Below are positions 36,738-45,200 of a DNA stretch of 64,000 nt, in pieces; the first letter of the stretch is position 1; every line of letters begins with the position of its first letter. The position numbers were made by a program, and so were the translations under genes. Under the pieces are notes generated by a model. It had not been told where the DNA came from. It made no database searches and saw only the letters and a list, made by a program, of their open reading frames with translations. Origin of the DNA: Neisseria zoodegmatis (lineage in GTDB: Bacteria; Pseudomonadota; Gammaproteobacteria; Burkholderiales; Neisseriaceae); contig NZ_LT906434.1 in the NCBI RefSeq assembly GCF_900187305.1, forward strand, positions 310,001 through 374,000, read 5' to 3'.

Positions 36738-37295
36738 ATGTTGTCTAAATTACTGATTCTGTTTTCAGACGGCCTGGCCATCGTGTGTTTGGCGCGCTGC
36801 CTGCTGCAATGGGCGAAGCTCGATTACCGCCATCCGTTTGCCCAATTCTGCACCCATACCACCGATTGGCTGGTGAAGCCGCTGCGCAAGGCCGCCCCGC
36901 CGTTAGGCCGCTGGGATACCGCCTGCATTTTGGCCTGCGTGCTGCTCTATTACACCGCTTTTACGCTGATTTCATTAATCTCGCTGCCGGGCGGGTTCGG
37001 CATAAAAGTGATCGCCGCCAACCTGTTTTTCACAGTTTTAAGCATGTTTAAAGCCGTTGCTTATGTTTTACTGTTGGGTTTGGTATTGAGAATGGTGCTG
37101 AGTTTTCAAAATCCATACTCATTTTTACAAGTATCTTTGCATAAAATATTTGAACCATTGTCGCGGCCTTTTGTCTTTTTAAAATTCGGACGCTACGACT
37201 TTTCCGGCAGCGTTCTGGCATTGATGCTGTGGTTTTGGTTAAGTGCAATCCTGCCACAGTTGACCGCCAAATTGAATTTATGGCTGTTGAATTGA
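36738..37295 (+). CDS. YggT-family membrane protein
   Basis: A 185-residue inner-membrane protein with two YGGT repeats, each two hydrophobic helices, with FCTHTTDWLVKPLRKAAPP in the first half and LHKIFEPLSRPFVFLKFGRYDFSGSVLALML in the second. The function is not firmly known; the genes are commonly next to proC, as here. The ATG at 36738 begins MLSKLLILFSDGLAIV and follows the proC stop by one base, so translation is probably coupled. A reversed DUS lies in the first codons (SDGL), forming an inverted pair with the DUS at the end of proC. Confidence 0.9.
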   Translation: MLSKLLILFSDGLAIVCLARCLLQWAKLDYRHPFAQFCTHTTDWLVKPLRKAAPPLGRWDTACILACVLLYYTAFTLISLISLPGGFGIKVIAANLFFTVLSMFKAVAYVLLLGLVLRMVLSFQNPYSFLQVSLHKIFEPLSRPFVFLKFGRYDFSGSVLALMLWFWLSAILPQLTAKLNLWLLN

Positions 37296-37496
37296 TATAT
37301 CAATGAGTTAACCCGTTAGAGAGGCCGTCTGAACAAAAACACCGGGCGCGGCGCAGGCTGAAAATAAGGCATATTCATAAAACCGTGATATGATGCCCCC
37401 GCACAAATAAAGGTTAAATTGTCGAAAAATCAACAACAAGCCTGAAAGCGGGCTTTTATTGAAGCCTACCGTCCAACAGCGAAAGAAAGAACTACC

Positions 37497-37913
37497 ATGG
37501 CAAAGCTTACAGAACAAGACATCCTCAATTGGAACGGCTCTGAAGACGACTACATGAATGCAGACCAACTGGCTTTTTTCCGTGAGCTGTTGGTAAAACT
37601 GCAAGACGAACTGATCGCCAATGCCAATGCCACCACCGGCCATCTGCAAGAGCACGAATCCGCTCCCGATCCCGCCGACCGCGCCACTCAGGAAGAAGAA
37701 TATGCCCTCGAGCTGCGTACCCGCGACCGCGAGCGCAAGCTGTTGAGCAAAATCCAAGCTTCCATTCGCAGCATCGACGAAGGTGACTACGGTTTCTGCC
37801 GCGACACCGGCGAACCCATCGGCCTGAAGCGCCTTTTGGCGCGTCCTACCGCAACCCTGTCGGTAGAAGCGCAAGAGCGCCGCGAGCAAATGAAGAAACA
37901 GTTTGCCGATTGA
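37497..37913 (+). CDS. dksA: RNA polymerase-binding transcription factor DksA
   Basis: A 138-residue regulator that enters the RNA polymerase secondary channel and, with ppGpp, represses rRNA and activates amino-acid promoters. The coiled coil with its tip acidic DPADRA motif (58-63) is intact. The C-terminal globular part reads GDYGFCRDTGEPIGLKRLLARPTATLSVEAQER. Of the four zinc cysteines of E. coli DksA only C101 is kept; the others are Thr, Ser and Ala. Such zinc-free forms are known in several beta- and alphaproteobacteria. GAAAGAAAGAAC precedes the ATG. A strong terminator follows at 37981. Confidence 0.95.
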   Translation: MAKLTEQDILNWNGSEDDYMNADQLAFFRELLVKLQDELIANANATTGHLQEHESAPDPADRATQEEEYALELRTRDRERKLLSKIQASIRSIDEGDYGFCRDTGEPIGLKRLLARPTATLSVEAQERREQMKKQFAD

Positions 37914-37980
37914 TTCATTTCAAACCGGCAGTTCAGGCTGCTGAGGCCGTCTGAAAAAGCGCTTGCAACCTCTTTCATTT

Positions 37981-38026
37981 AAAGCGAAGGCCGAACCTTT
38001 TAATTAAGGTTCGGCCTTCGCTTTTG
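37981..38026. terminator. Strong bidirectional non-DUS terminator
   Basis: AAGCGAAGGCCGAACCTT, a 6-base loop and the exact complement, with A and T runs on either side. It lies between the convergent dksA and MFS genes. It is one of only a few terminators here not built from DUS, though single DUS copies lie on each side (about 37943 and 38045). Confidence 0.93.
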
Positions 38027-38085
38027 TCTTGCCCGTTGATGTTTTTCAGACGGCCTTACCGGCACAGGTTAAGCGCAACGTTTGC

Positions 38086-39402
38086 TTAGGGCACAGACTG
38101 CTTATCCATCTGCGCTTCACGTTCCAGCTCGTGCGCATACGCCTGCGCTTCTTCCTCGTTAAACGGTTTGAGTACGCCGCTGTCGTTACGCGGGTCGAGT
38201 TCCGCCATCACCGGGCCGGCCGAAGCAGGCATGTTAACGTGCATACTGCGCTTGTCTTCCGGTACCACAGCTTGTCGCGAGGCGAATACGGCCAGCAACG
38301 TAGCAAAAACAATGAAATAACCATAAAAACCATAGCGTTCGGCCTGATCCATCACCACACCCAAAATCATCGGCGCAAACAAAGAACCCATGCCGTAGCT
38401 AAACAGCAGGCTTCGGCTGACTTCCACCGTGTTCATCTCATTCGGCAACTGGTCGTTGGCACGCGCCACACTCAACGCATAAAGAGTAAACAGGCCGATA
38501 CCGAAAAACACCGCCACCAAATACTGCACCCAAATAGCGTCGATACCCACCAGCATCAGCACGATGCCGACAAGCGCGCCAACTGCCGAAACCGACGAGC
38601 AGGTAAAGATAGCGGTACGGCGGCCGAAGCGGTCGGACAGGCGCGCAATCGGCAGCTGCACGGCAAAGCCCGTACCCATCGCAATCATCAGATAAAACGA
38701 AATCTGGCGCACATCAAAGCCCTGTTTCAGCAAAAACACCGACGCCATCGTGAAAAAACCGTTCATCAGCAAACCGGCGGTAAAGCTGCCCACAATCGCC
38801 AGCGGCGCAATCGCAAACAAACGCGGCAGGCTGATGCGTTGGCGCGGCGGCAGTTCCGGCGCTTTCAAGCGGGTCAGCGCCACCGGCAGCATCGCCGCCA
38901 TCACCATAATCGCCGAAAGAAGAAAGATATCTTGGCTCGATAGCTTGAAACTCAGCAAGCCGATACCGACGGTAAACGATATGTAGTACACCACATTATA
39001 AAAAGCCAACACCCTGGCACGCCCCGCCGAAGTGCTGCGCTCGGCCAGCCAGCTTTCCACAATCATCAGCAGGCTGTAATAACAAAAACCGAGCAACACC
39101 CGCAGCGCGCCCCACACCCACAGATTGTCGGTCATCATATGGCCGAGCGCCGCCATGGCAAACACCGCGCCAAACACGCTGAATCCGCGGATATGCCCCA
39201 CGCCCGATACCACGCGGTGCGCCGCCATCGCACTCAACGCCGCCCCCACGAAAAACGCTGCATTGAGCACACCGATGGCGGTGTTTTTCACACCCATTTG
39301 CGCAAGCTCCACACCGGCCGAGTTCAAAAACAGACCGAAGCCGGCAAACAGGAAAAATACCGAGAAAAAAAGCGAATAAAATTTATTGGGTTGTTCGGTC
39401 AT
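38086..39402 (-). CDS. Major facilitator superfamily transporter (YcaD-like)
   Basis: A 438-residue inner-membrane protein with about 12 hydrophobic segments. The loop between helices 8 and 9 carries ARLSDRFGRRTAIF, an MFS motif A variant, and ESWLAERSTSAGRARVLAFYNVVYY resembles the YcaD branch. The C-terminus is a long charged tail (about 385-438). The substrate is unknown. The ATG at 39402 (MTEQPNKFYSLFFS) was chosen because the preceding 39 codons are not membrane-like; its ribosome-binding site is weak. Confidence 0.87.
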   Translation of the reverse strand: MTEQPNKFYSLFFSVFFLFAGFGLFLNSAGVELAQMGVKNTAIGVLNAAFFVGAALSAMAAHRVVSGVGHIRGFSVFGAVFAMAALGHMMTDNLWVWGALRVLLGFCYYSLLMIVESWLAERSTSAGRARVLAFYNVVYYISFTVGIGLLSFKLSSQDIFLLSAIMVMAAMLPVALTRLKAPELPPRQRISLPRLFAIAPLAIVGSFTAGLLMNGFFTMASVFLLKQGFDVRQISFYLMIAMGTGFAVQLPIARLSDRFGRRTAIFTCSSVSAVGALVGIVLMLVGIDAIWVQYLVAVFFGIGLFTLYALSVARANDQLPNEMNTVEVSRSLLFSYGMGSLFAPMILGVVMDQAERYGFYGYFIVFATLLAVFASRQAVVPEDKRSMHVNMPASAGPVMAELDPRNDSGVLKPFNEEEAQAYAHELEREAQMDKQSVP

Positions 39403-39536
39403 CGCAGCGTCTTTCAGGCGGGTAGGTCGAGAGGCGCTAGCCTGACAGATTCGCAGACAAGTGTAAACAGATAGCCGCCGCCGAAAACGTAAAAAACAAA
39501 ACAGTGGGGCTTGTAACACGCCGCATTCTTGAATAC

Positions 39537-39566
39537 AGGCCGTCTGAAAATTTTTCAGACGGCCTC
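39537..39566. terminator. DUS hairpin
   Basis: AGGCCGTCTGAAAA and TTTTTCAGACGGCCT with almost no loop, between the divergent MFS and rsgA genes; it sits upstream of both. Confidence 0.7.
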
Positions 39567-39635
39567 ATTAAGAGCAAGCCTGCCGCATAAAATCCTGTAA
39601 AATAAGCCGCTTTATATCCCGACCATCCGAAACCT

Positions 39636-40502
39636 ATGCCGGACAACGCCCAGATTACCGCCAGCTACGGCCGCCGCTACACCGTGCGCACGCAAAGCGG
39701 TTTGACATTCGATGCCACCACCCGCAAAAAACGGGTTGATTTTGCCTGTGGCGATTGGGTGCACATCACCCCCATCAACCGAGAGCAGGCCGTTATCGAA
39801 GACTACCTGCCGCGCGAAAGCCTGCTTTACCGTCAAGACGCTTGGAAAACCAAGCTCATTGCCGCCAATGTGGACAAGCTGTTTATCGTGACCGCCGCCG
39901 TGCCCGCGCCCAACGAAGCCCTGCTGCAACGCGCTCTGCTGGCCGCCGAAGCCGCCGACATCGAAGCCGTGATAGTCGTCAACAAAGCCGATTTGCCCGA
40001 AACCGCCGGTTGGCGTGAAAAACTGCATTTTTACGAATCGCTGGGCTATCCCGTGATAGAAACCTGCGCCCTCGACCATGCCGACGCACTCAAACCGCTG
40101 ATGCAGGGTTGCACCAATATTTTTCTCGGACAAAGCGGCATGGGTAAATCCACCCTAACCAACGCCTTGCTCGGCAGCCAAACCGCGCGCGTAGGCGAAA
40201 TATCCACCGCGCTCGATTCGGGTAAACACACCACCACCCACGCCCGCTTGTACGACATCAATGCCGAAACCAAGCTCATCGATTCGCCCGGCTTGCAGGA
40301 ATTCGGCCTCTTCCACCTCGAAGCCCCGCGCCTGCTTGATTACTTCCCCGACATGCGCCATCTGGCCGGACAATGCCGTTTTCACAACTGCACCCACCGC
40401 GCCGAACCCGGCTGCGCCGTCAAATCCGCCGTCGAAGCCGGTGAAATCCGCGAATCGCGGCTGGCATTTTTACAGCGCATTACCGATGAACTGCTGCGTT
40501 GA
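39636..40502 (+). CDS. rsgA: Ribosome small-subunit GTPase RsgA
   Basis: A 288-residue circularly permuted GTPase that helps the final steps of 30S ribosome assembly. An N-terminal OB fold (about 1-70) is followed by the permuted order of motifs: G4 VVNKADL (about 113), G1 GQSGMGKSTLTN (about 164), G3 DSPGLQEFG. A zinc-binding C-terminal domain follows, with CRFHNCTHRAEPGC (about 247-260). No strong Shine-Dalgarno sequence is seen. Length is normal. truC follows after a DUS hairpin. Confidence 0.96.
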   Translation: MPDNAQITASYGRRYTVRTQSGLTFDATTRKKRVDFACGDWVHITPINREQAVIEDYLPRESLLYRQDAWKTKLIAANVDKLFIVTAAVPAPNEALLQRALLAAEAADIEAVIVVNKADLPETAGWREKLHFYESLGYPVIETCALDHADALKPLMQGCTNIFLGQSGMGKSTLTNALLGSQTARVGEISTALDSGKHTTTHARLYDINAETKLIDSPGLQEFGLFHLEAPRLLDYFPDMRHLAGQCRFHNCTHRAEPGCAVKSAVEAGEIRESRLAFLQRITDELLR

Positions 40503-40510
40503 ATCACATA

Positions 40511-40589
40511 AAGGCCGTCTGAAAAATCAAAAAGCAAGTTCAAGCAACTTACTTTGTCTATTAACCCCAAGCCTTTTTCAGACGGCCTC
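40511..40589. terminator. Long-range DUS pair after rsgA
   Basis: AAGGCCGTCTGAAAAA at 40511 and TTTTTCAGACGGCCT ending 40588 can pair across a 47-base loop that contains its own small hairpin (AAGTT/AACTT). Termination strength is uncertain. Confidence 0.55.
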
Positions 40590-40620
40590 AAACCCGCACC
40601 CACCAATTCAAACCAAAACC

Positions 40621-41358
40621 ATGCTCGAAATCCTTTACCGCGACAGCCGCTGCATCGCCGTCAACAAACCCGCCGGCATGCTGGTACACCGCAGCTGGCT
40701 CGACAGCCATGAAACCCGGTTTGTCATGCAAACCCTGCGCGACCAAATCGGCCGCCGCGTGTATCCCGTCCACCGCCTCGACCGCCCCACCTCGGGTGTG
40801 CTGCTGTTTGCGCTCGACAGCGAAAGCGCCAACCGCCTTACACAACAATTCACCGAAAAAACCGTCCGCAAAACCTATTGGGCAGTCGTGCGCGGCTACC
40901 TGCACGGAAAAGGGCGCATCGACTATCCGCTCAAAGAAGAAGCCGACAAAATCGCCGACCCCTTTGCCGACCCCGATAAGCCCGCGCAACCCGCCGTAAC
41001 CGATTACCGCTGCCTAGCCCAAAGCGAACAGCCCTTCTCGTCCGCCGCCCGCTACCCCACATCGCGCTACTCATGGGTGGAGCTGACACCGCACACCGGC
41101 CGCAAACACCAACTGCGCCGCCATATGAAACACATTTTCCACCCGATTGTGGGCGACACCACCCACGGCGACAACGCCCAAAACCGCACCGTCGCCGCCC
41201 ATACCGGCACCACGCGCCTGATGCTGCACGCCCGCACGCTGGCGTTCGACAGCCCCGAAAACGGCAGCCGAATCAACGTATGCGCCGACACCGACGAAGC
41301 ATGGCAACAGCTTGCCCTCGTGTTTGGCTGGCAAAATCTCATATCCCCAAGCAGTTAG
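40621..41358 (+). CDS. truC: tRNA pseudouridine(65) synthase TruC
   Basis: A 245-residue RluA-family pseudouridine synthase that modifies U65 of some tRNAs. The catalytic aspartate is D54 in HRLDRPTSGVLLFAL. The N-terminus LEILYRDSRCIAVNKPAGMLVHRSWLD and the C-terminal ELTPHTGRKHQLRRHMKHIFHPIVGDTTHGD match TruC, including the specific THGD ending of the RHQLRRH segment. The ATG at 40621 begins the family homology; a longer in-frame extension overlapping rsgA has no similarity. AAACC only weakly suggests a ribosome-binding site. Confidence 0.92.
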   Translation: MLEILYRDSRCIAVNKPAGMLVHRSWLDSHETRFVMQTLRDQIGRRVYPVHRLDRPTSGVLLFALDSESANRLTQQFTEKTVRKTYWAVVRGYLHGKGRIDYPLKEEADKIADPFADPDKPAQPAVTDYRCLAQSEQPFSSAARYPTSRYSWVELTPHTGRKHQLRRHMKHIFHPIVGDTTHGDNAQNRTVAAHTGTTRLMLHARTLAFDSPENGSRINVCADTDEAWQQLALVFGWQNLISPSS

Positions 41359-41387
41359 AGCAAATGAATTTTAAAAAATAGTAAGTG

Positions 41388-41415
41388 CGTCATACTCGGG
41401 CTTGACCCGAGTATC
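41388..41415. repeat. Single REP-like palindrome in front of rnpB
   Basis: The same sequence as each arm of the element at 2594-2675 (CGTCATACTCGGGCTTGACC...GAGTATC). It ends 6 bases before the TATAAT of rnpB and contains TTGACC (41402-41407), which could act as a -35 element with a short 14-base spacer. Confidence 0.7.
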
Positions 41416-41421
41416 CCGTGC

Positions 41422-41427
41422 TATAAT
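41422..41427 (+). promoter_or_regulatory. -10 box of rnpB
   Basis: A perfect TATAAT lies 7 bases before the start of the RNase P RNA. Confidence 0.7.
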
Positions 41428-41434
41428 CCTCCCC

Positions 41435-41804
41435 GCATACAGGCCGGGCAGACAGCCGCTGCGCATCGCATAAAGCATGCGGGGAGGAAAGTCCGGGCTC
41501 CGAAGAGCAGAATGCCGGCTAACGGCCGGGCGCAGTAATGCGACGGAAAGTGGAACAGAAAGCAATACCGCCGATGGCTGCTTCGGCAGCACAGGTAAGG
41601 GTGAAAAGGTGCGGTAAGAGCGCACCGTGCACTTGGCAACAAGGCGCAGCAGGCTAAACCCCATTCGGAGCAAGACCAAACAGAACGCATTGACGCTGCT
41701 CGCCGAGCGTTCGGGTAGGTTGCTGGAGCGCATCAGCAATGGTACGCCTAGAGGAATGGCTGTCCGACGACAGAACCCGGCTTACCGCCCGACCTGTATG
41801 CACC
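41435..41804 (+). ncRNA. rnpB: RNase P RNA component (type A)
   Basis: This RNA is the catalytic part of RNase P, which trims tRNA 5' ends. The universally conserved core segments are present: GAGGAAAGTCCGGGCTCC (about 41486) and its partner region AGAGGAATGGCTGTCC...ACAGAACCCGGCTTAC near the 3' end. The P1 helix pairs GCATACAGG at the 5' end with CCTGTATGC at the 3' end, which fixes both ends to within a few bases. Length about 370 nt is normal. A 23-bp DUS terminator follows directly. Confidence 0.95.
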
Positions 41805-41810
41805 CTATTC

Positions 41811-41860
41811 AAACATTTGAGGCCGTCTGAAAAAATTTTCAGACGGCCTCAAATGTTTTT
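41811..41860 (+). terminator. Extended DUS terminator of rnpB
   Basis: AAACATTTGAGGCCGTCTGA begins a 23-bp perfect stem whose other arm ends in TTTTT. It is one of the longest DUS hairpins in the window. Confidence 0.9.
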
Positions 41861-41886
41861 GTAATCCGCATGCCAATAACTAGGTT

Positions 41887-42029
41887 GAGACCTTTGCAAA
41901 ACCCTCAGATGTGGATGCAGTTCAAAGCGTAGCAGCACAGCGAGTGCAGACATATCATATAGATAGGCAAACGAGCGAGCAGCGCACAACGCAGAAATGC
42001 GCCGAAGATGGGGGTTTTGCAAAGGTCTC
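41887..42029 (+). repeat. 143-bp MITE, copy 2
   Basis: Same orientation as copy 1 and almost identical. It is flanked on both sides by AGGTT (41882-41886 and 42030-42034), a 5-bp target-site duplication. It lies between rnpB and the first pilC-type gene. Confidence 0.9.
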
Positions 42030-42090
42030 AGGTTGATAAATTTGAAAAGTGGATTTGAAAGTTATCGGATTTGTTCGGAATTTAAAGCTC

Positions 42091-42178
42091 CATTTGAAAA
42101 ATATATTGAAATAGAATTTACATGGATAAATTGCGAGTGTTAATATGCTTAAAAATAATATTTAATTGATAAATATTA
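42091..42178 (+). repeat. Upstream region shared by the two pilC-type genes, copy 1
   Basis: About 88 bases beginning CATTTGAAAAATATATTGAA align with 46432-46517 in front of the second pilC-type gene. In this copy the end forms a perfect palindrome TAATATTTA-ATTGA-TAAATATTA (42156-42178). It is AT-rich and probably contains the promoter. Confidence 0.7.
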
Positions 42179-42217
42179 ACAGAAATAGTCAACTACATTA
42201 CGCAAGGAAGATTATAG

Positions 42218-45200
42218 ATGCATTCTCACAGCCCTAAAGCATACATGCGCCGCCGGCTTTTTTCGCGTTGTATCATCGCAGCACTTGCCACACTTTCGGC
42301 GCAGGCATCTGCTAACACTTCGTTTTCAGGGCAGTCATCCGCTACGGAATTTCACTCTTCCCCCATCCTTGCCACCGGTGCCAGCTTTCCCCCTAATATC
42401 CTGCTTGCCCTTTCAGTAGAATTCCCCACCGCAGGCTCGGCTTATCAGGCTTCTTTGGCGGCGGGCAACACTCCTTTAATCAACAAAAACGAATTTGATG
42501 CCAATGAATACATCGGCTATTTCGATCCCCAAAAGTGCTATAGCTATACTGGCAATCCCGATATTCCCGATGATGAAAACGGATATTTCACACCCGACCG
42601 CCAAGCCGACAGCCGTGGTTACTGCGGCGGTAATCTTTTCAGCGGCAAAGCGTTAAACTGGATGACGATGACTACCATCGACATCTTCCGCCAAGCAATG
42701 ACCGGAGGCAACCGTGCCAGAGGCGGCACGGTAGGTACTTCTTCCAAACAATCCAACTACACTGACGCCGATACATTGAATTTCACAGCGCTGAGACGTG
42801 CCAATGTCGTGTCAAACCAAAACGGAATATATGGTTTAAGAGCGCGTTATTTGGAAAATGATGCTCTGATCAGCAACATTTTGCCGTCATATGTTGTCAG
42901 TGCCATTGACAAGCCCTCTAAAGAATTCACGATAAAGAACAACTCAGTCAATAAAAATGTTATTCAAATCAATAACAATGGTTTTAAATTGAGAATCGGC
43001 GGCAACGGTTTGGATAGAAATAATAATCCTATAGCTTCCAAAGGCAAGGCAGTAAAAACCTACAATGTGGTGGTTCAGGTATGTAAACCGGGTTTGGAAG
43101 AAAAAAACTGCCGCGTTTATACCGATTCTCGCGGTAGAACCTCACTCAAGCCTACCGGGGTGATGCAGGAAAAAATCGAAGCCGCCCGTTTTGGCGTGTT
43201 CGGTTATGCCAATATTAACGGTAACAATATTGACGGCGGCGTTTTACGTTCACGGATGAAATTTCTGCGCGGAGAAACCACGCACAACAACATCGTTTTA
43301 GGTAATGAAGTCAATGAAGACGGTACTTTCAACGTAAACCCTGATCAAAGCGACGCCCAAAACACCAATGTAACCAACAGCGGCGTGATCAACTATCTCA
43401 ACAAATTCGGCGATGCCGGCAAATACAAAGTCCAAGATCCGGCGGGTGAACTTTACTATGCCGGTTTACGTTATTTGAGAAACAAAGGCAATTACCGCCC
43501 GTGGACAAATTGGTTGAACACCAATTCAACATTGAAAAACAATGAAGCTGTTGATGAGAATAAAAGAAACGTTGCCATCGACGGTTTTCCGGTAATTACC
43601 GATTGGAACGATCCGCTTTTAAGCAAAGGCAATGTAATTGACGACAAACAAGTGGTTTGCCGACCCAATTACATAATGTATATCGGCGATACATTTACTC
43701 ATAGTGACAATGACGTACCCAATTTCATCTACAACAACCACGCGCCGACAGACGACAATGAAATCAATACATTGGGGTCTCTTAGAGCTTTAGCGAATCA
43801 GGAAAACAATCCGTTTGATGCCGGCACAAGCATGCTGGGCGCTTATAACTTAAAAGAAGCAGCGGCTTCCTATGGCTCGATTGCAGGTTTGGCTTACTGG
43901 GCGCGTACAAACGATATCCGCAGCGATGTCAAAGGTAACCAATACATACAGTCAATCATGATTGACGTATTGGAATACAACAACCATCATATCCACAACG
44001 GCAAAAACTATAATACTTTTTACTGGGCTGCCAAGTATGGCGGTTTCCGCAGCAATAAAGCCGAACGGGAAGGTGCCGTACCTACCTTGACCACACAAGA
44101 TAGCGACCGTATCCGTTGGACTAACGATGCCCGAGGCACGACATCTATCGGCGCTTTTTCAGACGGCGTTCCACGGAATTACGCCGCTGCCAACTCTCCC
44201 CAATCGCTGATTGAAGCCATCAATAAGGCATTCAACAATGTGGAAGCGCTTTCCGACACACCTTCACAAACTTCGTTGGCTGTGGAGCAAACTAAGGATG
44301 GCATTGTAGATTTAACCACTGCACATTCCCCTCTGTTTTTACAATCTTCGTATCGGAAAAACGATCACGGTTGGCAAGGTGATGTCATTGCCTACACCAT
44401 GAGTGCCGACTCCCGACCGGGTTCGCCCGATTTTTCCAAGCAATGGCAGTTAAGCACATTGCTCAAGCGCAGCAGTGCCGACAGCCGTCGAGTGTTTACC
44501 CTCAACGGTAACAGTATCGACAGCCTCGCCAATACCGCACAAGGAGCAGGTGCCGCAACTTTGTTTGGTTTGCAAGGCAATGAGGGATATACGCCCGTTA
44601 ATTTGAAAGATTATGTTTTAGGTAAGAGCGATAAGGAAAAAACCACAACCAACCCGGCAGGCGTTTTCCGCCCCCGTCCCGACGACGGCTTGCTTGGTAC
44701 GGTGGTTAACTCCTCAGTTGCCATTTTGCCCCCGCCTGTTTCTGAAAATGTAGGCAGTTGCCGGTACGATAATTTTTCCTCTCTCAAAACACGCAAAACC
44801 GTTTATGCCTTCGCTGCCAATGATGGCATGTTGCATGTGATAGACAATACAGGAAGTGAAAAGCTTGCCTATATTCCTTCTACCGCATTGCCAAAATTGA
44901 AAGAATATGCCGATCCGCAAGGTACGCACAGCTTTTTGAACGACGGCACGCCCGTGGTGCAGGAAGTGTGCACATCAGGGGCAGGTAAAACTGCCAAATC
45001 CGTGATTATCGGCACAACCGGCCGCGGCGGAGAGGCTGTTTACGCCATTGATGCCACTCAACTTGGCACGGGACACTCTGCGAATGCGGGCAATATTTTG
45101 TGGGAATTCAACAAAACCCACGATGAAGACTTGGGGCTGACCGTACATGCTCCTGTGCCTGTACAAGTCAAAAAAGGCAGCGACAGCATTGCCGCCGTCG

